NCBI GenBank assembly: GCA_944375715.1
Contig: CALWAP010000002.1
Coordinates: 124,001-188,000, forward strand
Source: an uncultured Clostridia bacterium
Lineage (GTDB): Bacteria; Bacillota; Clostridia; Oscillospirales; Butyricicoccaceae
DNA: 64,000 bases
Reading direction: 5' to 3'
This document shows, one piece after another, positions 35,747 to 45,256 of this stretch. Both the position numbers and the translations under genes were made by a program. The notes beneath the pieces are model-generated. The model did no database searches, was not told where the DNA came from, and saw only the letters and a list, made by a program, of their open reading frames with translations. Numbering within the stretch: the first letter of the stretch is position 1; the number at the start of each line of letters is the position of its first letter.

Positions 35747-36610
35747 ATGCAATATGAAGGCCAAATATGCCGTGGACCGATGGAAAGGGGTTCTTTCATG
35801 CTGCCCGCCGCGGTGGGCTGCCGCTATAACGCATGCACATTCTGCATGCTTTTCAAACACCTCAAATACCGGGAGCTGCCGCTTGAGCAGGTGGAAGCCG
35901 AGATACTCAGGGTAAAAAACATGGGCGGCGCGCCCGAAACCATTTTCTTAGGCGACGGCAACGCCTTTTCTCTGCCGTTTGAAAGCCTTGAGAAGATCCT
36001 TGAAATGATAAAGCTCCATCTCCCCTCCTGCAAAAGCGTCAATATGGACGCCACCGTCACCGACATTTCCGAAAAAAGCGACGGCCAGCTCAAGGCCCTT
36101 TGCGAGCTTGGGGCAAGGCACCTTTACCTCGGCATAGAAAGCGGCCTTGACGATGTTCTGGCCTTTACGAACAAGGACCACACGCTGGCCCAGGCATATG
36201 AACAGATCGAAAGGCTGCAAAGAGCGGGGCTTATATTTGACGCCCACATGATGACCGGCATTGCCGGCAAAGGCAGGGGTATTGAAAACGCCGAGGCCAC
36301 GGCTTCGTTCTTCAACAAAACCCAGCCCTCGAGGATAATAAACTTTTCCCTATTTGTCCACAGGCGCTCCCCCCTTTACAAATCGGTCGAAAACGGGACC
36401 TTTTCACCGGCCAGCGAACGCGAAAACCTTCAGGAAGCCAAAAGGCTCATAGAGCTTTTGGAGCTTAAAAGCGCCGTCTTTGACGGCTTTCACGACATGG
36501 TCACCTTCCGCGTAAGGGGCGAGCTTCCCCAAAAGAAGGAAAAAATGATATCCCTTATCGAGAAAAAGATATCCGAAACGCCTGAGGACATATACTGCAT
36601 TGTAAAATAA
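35747..36610 (+). CDS. Radical SAM protein
   Basis: 287 residues from ATG at 35747 after AAAGGGG. The iron-sulfur motif is GCRYNACTFCML (CX4CX2C spacing), followed by FLGDGNAF and an MDATVTDIS strand. ARHLYLGIESGLDDVL is the usual late barrel motif of the Elp3/HemN-like group. No extra cysteine-rich domain and no B12 domain. Substrate unknown; neighbours give no clue. Confidence 0.85.
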   Translation: MQYEGQICRGPMERGSFMLPAAVGCRYNACTFCMLFKHLKYRELPLEQVEAEILRVKNMGGAPETIFLGDGNAFSLPFESLEKILEMIKLHLPSCKSVNMDATVTDISEKSDGQLKALCELGARHLYLGIESGLDDVLAFTNKDHTLAQAYEQIERLQRAGLIFDAHMMTGIAGKGRGIENAEATASFFNKTQPSRIINFSLFVHRRSPLYKSVENGTFSPASERENLQEAKRLIELLELKSAVFDGFHDMVTFRVRGELPQKKEKMISLIEKKISETPEDIYCIVK

Positions 36611-36613
36611 AAG

Positions 36614-36640
36614 AAAGCCTCCCTAAGGGAGGCTTTTTAT
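36614..36640. terminator. Bidirectional terminator
   Basis: AAAGCCTCCC-TAA-GGGAGGCTTTTT between the converging radical SAM and sulfatase genes. Confidence 0.9.
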
Positions 36641-38677
36641 TTATTCATGGAACACAAATTCTGATGTATAACTCAAAGGCTCGCCGTCGGTGCCCACCTG
36701 GGCCACCTGGACAATATCTCCCTCGCTTATGCCGGTATCATCCGATATAAGCACGCCTTTATCGACCCTTTCGGTCTTGCCGAAGGGCTTGCCGTTTACA
36801 AATATCTCGCTTTTGTCGGTGATATTTACGCCCTCTACCACAAGCCCTTCCTCGGTAAGGTAGGCCTTTTCGATGTATATTTCGTCAATGCCCATTGTCA
36901 TCTCTGTAGGCTCGTAAGGCATCTCGCCGCCCAGGGAAATATGGTCGCCATAGAGTATGTCGTACTCCAAAAGCTCCATATATTCATAATATTTCCCGTC
37001 ATCCTCAAAGGTCTGGTGAAGGGTAGGCATTATCCCGCCCTTAAGCCCGGCCATTTCCAGCACTTTGGCCGAAAGCTGATAGGCGCAGATGTCCTCGTCC
37101 TGCTTTTCGATATCCATATTGGTTACGATGACATACTCGGTCTGGTAATTGGTGCCGTAGGAAAGCTGCTCGTCCTCAACCGAAAGGGAGGGCAGATGGT
37201 CTCCGTAAAAGACGCAGATATAAGGCTCTCCCCTGTTTTCCAGAGCCTTGACAAGGGAACCCACAAAGTTGTCGGTCTCATATATCTGTGAAACATAATA
37301 CTGCCACTGAATAGCCGTTTCGGTGTCCTTGGCGCCGTACACCGCAATAGGAAGATCATAGTCACCCGAGGTCGGGTATTTGCCGTGAGGCTGGGCCGTC
37401 ACGGTATAGATATAATCGCTGCCCTCGGTGCTGTCCAGGGCCTTTATGACCTGCTCGGTCAGTATCGAGTCCTTGGCCCAGCCCAAAGGCGTCTTCCTGA
37501 TGTTATCCATATACTCTATGGATGTAAAATCATCAAAGCCCAGGTTAGGATAAACCTTGTTGCGGTCATAAAAGCTGCCCTTGTGATTGTGTATGGCATG
37601 GCTGGTATAGCCGTATTCCTCCAGGTCATAGCATATGGAGGGGCTGACAGAGGACCTCAGAATGGTCTTGAAAGGATATTCACCTGTGCCGAAATAGGCA
37701 AGGCTCATGCCCGTCATGGCCTCGAACTCGGTGTTAACGGTACCCGCACCGATAGAAGGTACGGTAAACAGACCTGAGGAATACTCCTGCCTGAGCCTTG
37801 TCAGGTTAGGTATCGGGTTGGAGGAAAACGTAAGGTTGTTAAGCCTGTTGACATCAAACAGCGATTCCAGCTGCACAAAGATTATATTGGGCCTTTCCTC
37901 CGATTCGCCTGCGGCGCTCTGGGCGTTTTCCAGCTCCTGAGTCAGCTGGTTCAGTGTCTGCTCACTGTATGTATCAGGACGGTCGACACCCATGTCTACG
38001 ACACTTTTTGCAAAACAGTAGGCAAAACCGTACTGCTTATATGAATCGGCCAGGTTGCCGAAACTTTCGGAAATAGTGCCTGAGCGCACAGCAAGGGCCG
38101 TCAGGATCGAAAAACTGAAGGCAGCCGCTGTAAATACCGCTCCGCGCTTTAAATAATGGCCCCTGCACTTGGGAGACTTAAGCCACAGCCATATAGTAAC
38201 GACTATGAACAAAACAACGCCGCCTACGGCCAGAGCTATCTGAAAGGGCGTCATATAAAGATCGATAAGATCAAGCCCTGACTTCATATTGAGTATGTCG
38301 GTGGCGCCGAAGGGAGTGACCCTCATACCCAAAAGCGAACAGTTGACTATGCCCGCCCATATCCACAGAGCCGAAACAAAGAGAATGGAAAACACCCTCT
38401 TTTTGAATATGCTGGCCGCCAGCAATGTGACAAATATCAATACGCAATTATAAAGAAAAGGCCCCGGGCTTTGGATCATATACTCAAAACCCTTTAAAGG
38501 CGAGCGCCTGCTGAGCATCTCCACCAGAAGGTTAATGGCGGGAGAAGCCAAAAAGCAGAAAAGGAAGCTTCTTTGATCCAGCACCCGCACAAGGCCATTC
38601 CAGAAACAAAGCAGCCTGTTTGCCGCCGCTGCCGCAAAGGTCGGCAGCTTCATTTTATTTTTCAATAAGGTTTTCAC
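36641..38677 (-). CDS. LTA synthase-family phosphoglycerol transferase / sulfatase
   Basis: 678 residues from GTG at 38677 (TTTTGGAGT upstream; an in-frame GTG nine bases earlier is too close to it). About five membrane segments occupy residues 30-205, then an extracellular alkaline-phosphatase-fold domain. The nucleophile threonine is in GAGTVNTEFEAMTG near residue 315; HNHKGSFYDRNKVYPNLGF and FYGDHLP are metal or substrate motifs. A beta-sandwich extension follows from about 590. It likely moves phosphoglycerol onto a cell-surface polymer. Confidence 0.9.
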   Translation of the reverse strand: MKTLLKNKMKLPTFAAAAANRLLCFWNGLVRVLDQRSFLFCFLASPAINLLVEMLSRRSPLKGFEYMIQSPGPFLYNCVLIFVTLLAASIFKKRVFSILFVSALWIWAGIVNCSLLGMRVTPFGATDILNMKSGLDLIDLYMTPFQIALAVGGVVLFIVVTIWLWLKSPKCRGHYLKRGAVFTAAAFSFSILTALAVRSGTISESFGNLADSYKQYGFAYCFAKSVVDMGVDRPDTYSEQTLNQLTQELENAQSAAGESEERPNIIFVQLESLFDVNRLNNLTFSSNPIPNLTRLRQEYSSGLFTVPSIGAGTVNTEFEAMTGMSLAYFGTGEYPFKTILRSSVSPSICYDLEEYGYTSHAIHNHKGSFYDRNKVYPNLGFDDFTSIEYMDNIRKTPLGWAKDSILTEQVIKALDSTEGSDYIYTVTAQPHGKYPTSGDYDLPIAVYGAKDTETAIQWQYYVSQIYETDNFVGSLVKALENRGEPYICVFYGDHLPSLSVEDEQLSYGTNYQTEYVIVTNMDIEKQDEDICAYQLSAKVLEMAGLKGGIMPTLHQTFEDDGKYYEYMELLEYDILYGDHISLGGEMPYEPTEMTMGIDEIYIEKAYLTEEGLVVEGVNITDKSEIFVNGKPFGKTERVDKGVLISDDTGISEGDIVQVAQVGTDGEPLSYTSEFVFHE

Positions 38678-38904
38678 GTTAAGCACACTCCAAAAAAACT
38701 ATATCTTTCCCCAATACACTTTTTCTTTACACAAACCTTACATACCAGGATTATATAACATTCACATTTTAAATCAAGCGGTCAGTTATAAATATTTTGA
38801 AAATTCCTTCATCTTCGTTATTTTTATATGGAGATTTTGTCCATATCAGTATATAATTTGCTTATAACATATAAAAAAATCCGAAAACAGAAGGAGTGAA
38901 CGCC

Positions 38905-40497
38905 ATGTACGACCTGGTAATAAAAAACGGTACCGTTATAGACGGCTCGGGATCAAAAAGGTTCCGAAATGATATCGCTGTTAAGGACGGAATAATCGTA
39001 AAATTGGCGCAAAATATAGAAGAAGGCGCCAAAGAGGTAATTGACGCCCGGGGGCTTTTCGTATCTCCCGGCTTTATCGACACCCACACCCATTCCGACA
39101 GCACGGTCTTTTCCGACCGGACCACGGGATATAACCACCTGGAAGACGGCGTCACTACCGAGCTCGCCGGTCAGTGCGGCACCATGGCCGCCCCCTACTA
39201 CGGCGACTACAACCCTGCCTGCGGCGTAAGCGAGGAGGAATACAAAGAAGCCTGTGCAAGCTACCGCTCCTTTTTTGACTATGTAAGCGGAAGGAAGCTG
39301 GGAACGAACCTTGCGTTTTTCGCAGGACAGGGCAACATAAGGGGCAAGGTCATGGGCTACGGCCCCGGCGAACCCGGCGAAAGCCAGCTGGAAGAGATGC
39401 GCCGGCTTATGGCCGAGGCCATGGAGGCCGGGTGCCTGGGCTTTTCCACGGGCCTTGTCTACACACCGTCGGTCTTTGCCGGCACAAGGGAGCTTATCGA
39501 AATAGCCAGGGTGGCCAAAAGCATGGGCGGCGTTTACACGACCCATATAAGGGGCGAGGGCCTGACCCTTATCCCCTCGATTGAGGAAGCTTTGGAAATA
39601 GGCAGGGCTTCGGGCATACCGGTCAACATCTCCCACATCAAGGTCATTGGCCACGCTTTAGAAGGCAAATCACAGGAGGTCATAGAGCTTCTGGAAAAAA
39701 ACATGAAGGACGGCATGGTCATCACGGCCGATCAGTACCCCTTCACGGGCGGATCGGCCCCCCTTCTGAGCCAGATACCCCCAAAATATGTGACACACGG
39801 CAGGGAACAGGCCGTAAAGGATCTTAAGGATCCCCATATCAGGGAAAAAATGCTCTATTCCATAATGAACGAGCCCCAGGAATTTGAAAGCAACATCTAT
39901 TCCGCAGGCTTCGAGGGTTCGCTGATAGCCGGAGCCTCCAAGACCCCGCAATTTGTCGGCAAGACCCTTTCGCAGATAGCAGAAATGACAGGCAAGACCC
40001 CCTTTGACGCCTGCTGCGACCTGCTTATAGAAAACGACGGCTTTGTCCAGGGAATATATCTTTCCCAGAACGAAAGCGATATGCTGGCCTTCCTCTCGAC
40101 CCCCTGGGTCATGGCGGGCAGCGATTGGTCGGATTACGGTGCCCCCGACGACCCTGAAAAGCAGGGCGGCGGCCATCCCAGGGGCATGGCCACCATGGTC
40201 CGCAGGCTGGAGCTTGTCCGCTCCCACGGACTTTATACCCTCGAGCAGGCCGTATACCGCCTTACCGGCATGCCTTCCGAAGTCTACGGCCTTGGAATGC
40301 GCGGCTTCATAAAAGAAGGATATGCGGCCGACATAACCATCTTCGACTACGACGGCCTTAAGTGCAACGCCGATTACGAGCACCCCTTCCGCCGCAACGA
40401 CGGGATAAAATATGTGCTGGTCAACGGCAAGACTGCCGTAAAGGACGGCCGATTTCAAAATGTGTTTGGAGGCAGGCCTGTCAAAATGGAAAGATAA
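38905..40497 (+). CDS. N-acyl-D-amino-acid deacylase (amidohydrolase superfamily)
   Basis: 530 residues from ATG at 38905 with AAGGAGT. N-terminal beta-sandwich (LVIKNGTVIDGSGSKRFRND), metal motif GFIDTHTHSD near residue 57-66, TTHIRGEG and NISHIKVIG ligands, and GSDWSDYG for the catalytic aspartate. Matches D-aminoacylase in length and order; the close relatives dihydroorotase and hydantoinase are less likely. Fits the peptide/D-amino-acid theme of the window. Confidence 0.9.
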   Translation: MYDLVIKNGTVIDGSGSKRFRNDIAVKDGIIVKLAQNIEEGAKEVIDARGLFVSPGFIDTHTHSDSTVFSDRTTGYNHLEDGVTTELAGQCGTMAAPYYGDYNPACGVSEEEYKEACASYRSFFDYVSGRKLGTNLAFFAGQGNIRGKVMGYGPGEPGESQLEEMRRLMAEAMEAGCLGFSTGLVYTPSVFAGTRELIEIARVAKSMGGVYTTHIRGEGLTLIPSIEEALEIGRASGIPVNISHIKVIGHALEGKSQEVIELLEKNMKDGMVITADQYPFTGGSAPLLSQIPPKYVTHGREQAVKDLKDPHIREKMLYSIMNEPQEFESNIYSAGFEGSLIAGASKTPQFVGKTLSQIAEMTGKTPFDACCDLLIENDGFVQGIYLSQNESDMLAFLSTPWVMAGSDWSDYGAPDDPEKQGGGHPRGMATMVRRLELVRSHGLYTLEQAVYRLTGMPSEVYGLGMRGFIKEGYAADITIFDYDGLKCNADYEHPFRRNDGIKYVLVNGKTAVKDGRFQNVFGGRPVKMER

Positions 40498-40504
40498 TAA
40501 AAAA

Positions 40505-40527
40505 AGCCCCTTTCGGGGCTTTTTTTA
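40505..40527. terminator. Bidirectional terminator
   Basis: AGCCCC-TTTC-GGGGCT with A-run and T-run, between converging deacylase and permease genes. Confidence 0.85.
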
Positions 40528-41841
40528 TGAGTTTTCCTTTTTTATCAGGGCATATACCGGCAGCCCCAAAAGTGTTATTCCTATGCCTATCATCGATTGA
40601 ACAGGGCTTGAAAGGATGGTGCTTATTATTATATAAGCTGCCCCCAAAGCGCCAACTATCGGCACAAGGGGATAAAAGGGCACGCGGTAGCCGCCCTCCC
40701 TGCGGGGATACTTCTTCCTCAGGATGAAAACGCCCAGCACACCCATTGTGAAGAATATCCAAAGCACAAAGACGAGTATATTGGTCAATGTCTCAAACGA
40801 GCCCGTCAGGATATATACGCATGCCAAAGCACACTGAAGGATAAGAGCGTTGGCCGGCGTACTGAAACGGGGATGCAAAGTGCCTATCACTCCCGACATG
40901 GGCAGGCGCTTCCTTTCTGCCATGGCCAAAGGCACCCTGGCCGCTGTCATGGTATATCCGTTCATGGCGCCAAAGACCGAAACCATTATGCCCGCCGTTA
41001 TAAAGACGGCGCCCTTCTCGCCGAACAGCGCTACTGCCGCCTGGGAGCCTGGAGTAGCCGAACCCATGACCTGGTCATAGGGCAGCACGCCAAACACGGC
41101 TATGTTGAAAAGGGCATAAACAATGACGACAAATATGACGCCCCCGGATATGACCCTGGGAAGGTCCTTTCCGGGATTTTTCAGCTCACCCGCCATGTTG
41201 GTGACACCTATCCAGCCGTCATATGCCCAAAGGGTACCCAGAATAGCCGCACCAAAACCTGTCATGCCCGTGGACACACCGGCCGAAAAATCGGGGCTGC
41301 CAGCCATTATTCCAAAACCGATTATGGCCGCAACAGGTATAAGCTTGCCCACTGTGGCAACTGTCTGAATAATCCCTCCGTAGCGGGTAGAAATTATATT
41401 CATCACAAGTACAAAAGCCATAATGGCAATAGCCAGGCCTTTTTGCTGCCATGAGCCCATGGGCACGAAAACGGCCGCGTATGTCGCAAAAGCTATGGCC
41501 TGGGCCGCAATAGACGCCGGATAGGATATAACGGTCTGCACCCAGCCCAGAAGAAATCCCCATATATCGCCGTAAAGCTCCTCAAGATAGATGTAAAGCC
41601 CGCCCGTTTTGGGTATGACCGAGGCAATTTCAGCCACCGACAGCGCCGATGCCAGCGTAATAATGCCGCCCGCTACCCAGGCCGCTATTGCCATAAGGGG
41701 GCTGCCCGCACTTTGCAGCACGACACCCGGCTTTAAAAATATACCGCTTCCGATTATCATCCCGACTACCAGCGATAATGCCTGGATCACCGTTACAGAT
41801 TTTTTCAGTCCCTCATCAGGGAGTCGTCCTTTTTCTTCCAT
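40525..41841 (-). CDS. APC superfamily amino acid permease (LAT/SteT type)
   Basis: 438 residues, about twelve membrane segments. The first carries the GSGIF motif (MIIGSGIFLKPGVVL), which binds the amino acid backbone; GLYIYLEELYGDIWGFLLGW and AYDGWIGVTNMAGELKNPGKDLP are typical of the LAT family, to which the serine/threonine exchanger SteT belongs. Substrate not fixed by sequence. Next to the D-aminoacylase gene (converging). Confidence 0.9.
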   Translation of the reverse strand: MEEKGRLPDEGLKKSVTVIQALSLVVGMIIGSGIFLKPGVVLQSAGSPLMAIAAWVAGGIITLASALSVAEIASVIPKTGGLYIYLEELYGDIWGFLLGWVQTVISYPASIAAQAIAFATYAAVFVPMGSWQQKGLAIAIMAFVLVMNIISTRYGGIIQTVATVGKLIPVAAIIGFGIMAGSPDFSAGVSTGMTGFGAAILGTLWAYDGWIGVTNMAGELKNPGKDLPRVISGGVIFVVIVYALFNIAVFGVLPYDQVMGSATPGSQAAVALFGEKGAVFITAGIMVSVFGAMNGYTMTAARVPLAMAERKRLPMSGVIGTLHPRFSTPANALILQCALACVYILTGSFETLTNILVFVLWIFFTMGVLGVFILRKKYPRREGGYRVPFYPLVPIVGALGAAYIIISTILSSPVQSMIGIGITLLGLPVYALIKKENS

Positions 41842-41929
41842 AGTTTGTCCCCTTTGTCAATTAATCAACTTATATATTATATGTAAAAACCACAGCTTTG
41901 TGAAGAGTCTTTACATCTTTAGGCATATT

Positions 41930-41948
41930 ATACAATTTATAGTTGTAT
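41930..41948. promoter_or_regulatory. ATACAA-N7-TTGTAT dyad upstream of the permease
   Basis: A six-base inverted repeat with seven-base centre, overlapping a TATAAT on the minus strand (41931-41926) that could be the permease -10 box. The same arm length and centre length occur in the dyad at 42017-42035. Confidence 0.4.
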
Positions 41949-41986
41949 TTTTTTATTTGTTTGCACGCTTCATCAGCAAAAAAGCG

Positions 41987-42015
41987 TTGACAGAAGCCTT
42001 TGCATGTGCTATAAC
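41987..42015 (+). promoter_or_regulatory. Sigma-A promoter of the GntR-ABC operon
   Basis: TTGACA (41987-41992), 17 bases, TATAAC (42010-42015). Confidence 0.88.
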
Positions 42016-42016
42016 T

Positions 42017-42035
42017 GTATTAGTTAAGTTAATAC
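42017..42035 (+). promoter_or_regulatory. GTATTA-N7-TAATAC operator candidate
   Basis: A perfect dyad covering the predicted transcription start, just after the -10 box of the GntR operon. This is the classic position for autorepression by the first gene product. Confidence 0.7.
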
Positions 42036-42087
42036 ACCTAATACGCTTGATACAAACCTGCAAATAAACTGTAGGAGGTGAGAGCCT

Positions 42088-42450
42088 GTGTCAGATATCG
42101 ATTACCGCGATCCACGGCCGATATACGAACAGATACGGGACAAATATTTAAGGCTTATCCTGTCTGGAGCCATTGAAAAAGACGAAAAAATGCCTTCGGT
42201 AAGGGAACTTGCCACCTCGATGGCCATAAACCCCAATACAATACAGAGGGCATACAGGGAGCTGGAAAACATGGGATTTATTTACACCATACCGGGCCGG
42301 GGCAGCTTTGCGTCGAAACCGGAAAAGGCCGATGACATGCAGCTGAAAAAACTGCTGGCCGATTTTGACAGGCTGTGCGAAAAGCTGATGTTGTTCGGTA
42401 TAACGCGGCAGGAGCTCTGTGACAGGCTGCCGGGAAAGAAGGAGGTTTAA
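42088..42450 (+). CDS. GntR family (YtrA-type) transcriptional regulator
   Basis: 120 residues from GTG with AGGAGG upstream. Winged helix: PIYEQIRDKYLRLILSGAI, PSVRELATSMAINPNTIQRAYRELE and the FIYTIPGRGSFAS wing. The very short C-terminal helix, with no large effector domain, is the mark of the YtrA subfamily, which usually controls adjacent ABC transporters responding to cell-wall antibiotics. First gene of the operon; probably binds the dyad at its own promoter. Confidence 0.93.
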   Translation: MSDIDYRDPRPIYEQIRDKYLRLILSGAIEKDEKMPSVRELATSMAINPNTIQRAYRELENMGFIYTIPGRGSFASKPEKADDMQLKKLLADFDRLCEKLMLFGITRQELCDRLPGKKEV

Positions 42451-42454
42451 CTCT

Positions 42455-43345
42455 ATGATAAAAGCCGAAGCTGTGACAAAAACCTTTGACGGTTTTAAGG
42501 CCCTGGACAGCCTGACGCTGACTGTCCCAACAGGAGGAATATACGGGCTTGTGGGGCCCAACGGCTCGGGCAAATCGACCATAATCCGCCATATAACGGG
42601 CATATATCGTCCTGACAGCGGCAGCATTACGGTCGACGGCAAGCCGGTTTATGAAAACCCTGGTGTAAAGGCGCGTATAGCCTATATATCCGATGACATA
42701 TATGCCTTCCTTTCCTCCAGCCTTAAAGATATGCGGGACTTTTATAAGGGTATCTACCCGGCCTTTGACACCCAGCGCTATGAGACTTTGAAGGAAGTCT
42801 TCCCTTTGGATGAGAAAAAGGCCATACGACATCTTTCCAAAGGCATGCAGAAGCAGGCTGCCTTCTGGCTGGCCGTATGCTGCCGTCCTGACTATCTGGT
42901 ACTTGACGAGCCGGTGGACGGCCTCGACCCTGTCATGCGGCGAAAGGTATGGGGAATAATCATGAATGATGTGGCCGAAAGGGGAACCACTGTTTTGGTA
43001 TCCTCCCATAACCTAAGGGAGCTGGAGGATGTATGTGACCACGTCGGTATCATCGACCATGGAAAAGTTCTTATCGAGCGTTCCCTTTCCGAGCTTCAGG
43101 ACAACATGGTCAAGGTGCAGACCGTTTTTGAGGAGGAGCCCGACCTTTCCTCTCTTGACATACTGCACGACAGCAGCGTTGGGAAGGTACGTACCCTCAT
43201 TGTCAGAGGGCGTCAGGACGAGATAGCCAAAAAAATATCCTGTCTTTCGCCGGTATTCTTTGATCTTCTGCCCCTGAGCCTTGAGGAAATATTCATTTAT
43301 GAGTTAGGAGGCGCCGATTATGACTTCCAAGACAGGGTTCTTTAA
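42455..43345 (+). CDS. ABC transporter ATP-binding protein
   Basis: 296 residues from ATG at 42455 with AAGGAGG. Walker A GPNGSGKST near residue 36; the ABC signature is unusual (LSKGMQKQAAF, as in YtrB-type ATPases); Walker B is YLVLDEPVDGLD; VSSHNL holds the switch histidine. Its end overlaps the permease start by 26 bases. Partner of the following permease. Confidence 0.93.
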   Translation: MIKAEAVTKTFDGFKALDSLTLTVPTGGIYGLVGPNGSGKSTIIRHITGIYRPDSGSITVDGKPVYENPGVKARIAYISDDIYAFLSSSLKDMRDFYKGIYPAFDTQRYETLKEVFPLDEKKAIRHLSKGMQKQAAFWLAVCCRPDYLVLDEPVDGLDPVMRRKVWGIIMNDVAERGTTVLVSSHNLRELEDVCDHVGIIDHGKVLIERSLSELQDNMVKVQTVFEEEPDLSSLDILHDSSVGKVRTLIVRGRQDEIAKKISCLSPVFFDLLPLSLEEIFIYELGGADYDFQDRVL

Positions 43346-45104
43346 TCCGACAATAGCCCGTTCGGCTTTCAAGCGCACTATGCCCCTGTGGGCAGTTCAC
43401 GCCGTTATCTGGATATTCGCCATGCCGGTGCTTTTAGGCAACCTCAGCAGCTATTACGGTGAAAACCCCGAACGCCTGGGTTATTATATACTGATGACCA
43501 TGTTCATAGGCGGCACGCTGATGGCTTTTGGTTTCTGCTGTGCTTTGAGCGAGATACTGTGCAACTATTTGTATTCTTCAAAGAGCATCGGCTTTTACCA
43601 TTCGCTGCCCGTAAAACGTTCCTGCATATTTTCTACCCATCTCATAGTCCAGCTGGGCGTACTGCTTGTCCCTGCTGCTTTGATAGGTGCATTTTCGGCA
43701 ATCATGCTGACTCCCACAATGGGAGGCGACGCTTGGTACTATATTGGGAAATGGCTGCTTTGCTATGTATTCTTCTGTGTGTTTTTCACGGGCTTTTCCC
43801 TTCTTTGCTGCCATCTGACGGGCCATGTGGCCTTTGGCACGGTATTCTACCTGATACTCAACTTTGCGGCTGTTATTCTTGAGGGGCTTATCAGGACCCT
43901 GTCCTCCTTTTTCATATACGGCATGACCTTCCGCTCGGACTTTGTCCTTGACGCCCTTTCGCCCATTATCCACAATTATATGCGTTTTAATGTTAACATG
44001 GGCCAAGGCAGCTACTACGCCTTTTCCGGCAACACCTACTATGTCATTTTAGCCGCCGCGGGATGCGTCATGACAGCTCTGGCCTTTATGCTTTACCAAA
44101 GCCGCAAGAGCGAGTCGTCAGGCGAGGTCGTTTCTTCCGCACCCCTGCGCCCCGTATTCAAATACTGCATGACGGCAGGGTTTGGCGTAATAGTGGGCTT
44201 TGTATTCTATGCCTTGTCCTACCAGCTTTACAACGACGGGCACAGCCTCCTCTGGCTGGGCATATGCATGACTGCCGCTTCGGCCATAGGCTATTTCGGT
44301 TCTGAAATGCTTCTTAAAAAGAGCCTCAAGGTACTTAAATATTGGAGGGGGTTTCTGCTACCCGTCGCGCTGATAGTTTTCTTTATGGTCTCTATAAGCT
44401 TTGACCTTTTCGGCATGGAGTCATATGTCCCCTCTCCCGACAAGGCTGACTCGGTTTACCTGTCGGTTTACGGTGCCAATATCAAGGTTCCCTCCGACTC
44501 GCCGATTTACGACAAAATAACGGCGCTGCACTCGGTTATAGTTGAGAATAAAAAGGCAAATCTTAGCTATTACGACGAAAGCTCCAGGGCCTGGCACGAC
44601 TGTGATATGCTTTATGCCTACTTCACTTACAACCTTAAAAACGGCAATGAGTTAAGAAGGCAATACGATCTGCCCGTATCCCTGGAGCCCTACGACATAA
44701 TGGGCTATGACAAGGCCATGTCTGAGATCTTTACCGACCCCGAGGCCCTTGACATCATGTACGCCGGCATTTTTTCCGAAGAAGCCTCCCTTTCCATGGC
44801 ATATGTCTACCCCTGGAATTACGATGAGTGCCTTACCATTGACAGCCCTCATTACAAAGAACTTCTGACTGCTCTGCGTACAGACCTTTTAAGTGGGTCA
44901 ATATCGACATATGGCCACACCACAGAGACCGAGGACACATATTATCTTGAAATAGCTGTCCCCGACCCCTATGATGATTTGGATTCGGCGTCGCTTCCCT
45001 CTGCGAGAGATGTCATCTACTATCAGTTCCCCATCACGCCCCAGGCCGAAAAGACCTACGCCATCATAACAAACAGCGCAAATTATGTACCTGTGGAAGG
45101 CTGA
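43320..45104 (+). CDS. ABC transporter permease of the GntR operon
   Basis: 594 residues. N-terminal half with about six membrane segments (starting AVHAVIWIFAMPVLL), three more between about 250 and 355, then a soluble domain of about 240 residues with no membrane segment at the end. This resembles YtrC/D-type permeases with an extracytoplasmic domain. An AGGAGG site for its ATG lies inside the ATPase gene. Likely exports, or protects against, membrane or cell-wall active compounds (inference from the YtrA context). Confidence 0.85.
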   Translation: MTSKTGFFNPTIARSAFKRTMPLWAVHAVIWIFAMPVLLGNLSSYYGENPERLGYYILMTMFIGGTLMAFGFCCALSEILCNYLYSSKSIGFYHSLPVKRSCIFSTHLIVQLGVLLVPAALIGAFSAIMLTPTMGGDAWYYIGKWLLCYVFFCVFFTGFSLLCCHLTGHVAFGTVFYLILNFAAVILEGLIRTLSSFFIYGMTFRSDFVLDALSPIIHNYMRFNVNMGQGSYYAFSGNTYYVILAAAGCVMTALAFMLYQSRKSESSGEVVSSAPLRPVFKYCMTAGFGVIVGFVFYALSYQLYNDGHSLLWLGICMTAASAIGYFGSEMLLKKSLKVLKYWRGFLLPVALIVFFMVSISFDLFGMESYVPSPDKADSVYLSVYGANIKVPSDSPIYDKITALHSVIVENKKANLSYYDESSRAWHDCDMLYAYFTYNLKNGNELRRQYDLPVSLEPYDIMGYDKAMSEIFTDPEALDIMYAGIFSEEASLSMAYVYPWNYDECLTIDSPHYKELLTALRTDLLSGSISTYGHTTETEDTYYLEIAVPDPYDDLDSASLPSARDVIYYQFPITPQAEKTYAIITNSANYVPVEG

Positions 45105-45149
45105 GCTGTTCCTTCCTCTTAAAAGCTTAAACCCATTCTCTTATATACT

Positions 45150-45193
45150 GCAAAGCCGAACGGCGTCCCTTAAGGGGCGCCGTTCGGCTTTGC
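45150..45193 (+). terminator. Long hairpin after the ABC operon
   Basis: A perfect 16-bp stem (GCAAAGCCGAACGGCG) with an inner CCC-TTAA-GGG stem, followed by ATAGTCTTTT. The T-run is weak, but stem strength supports termination. Confidence 0.7.
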
Positions 45194-45220
45194 ATAGTCT
45201 TTTAAACATACGGATATAAA

Positions 45221-45247
45221 AAAGGGCGGCACACAAGTGCCGCCCTT
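45221..45247 (-). terminator. Terminator after the M20 peptidase gene
   Basis: AAGGGCGGCAC / GTGCCGCCCTT, then TTTTATATCC on the minus strand. Confidence 0.9.
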
Positions 45248-45256
45248 AAACTTCAA

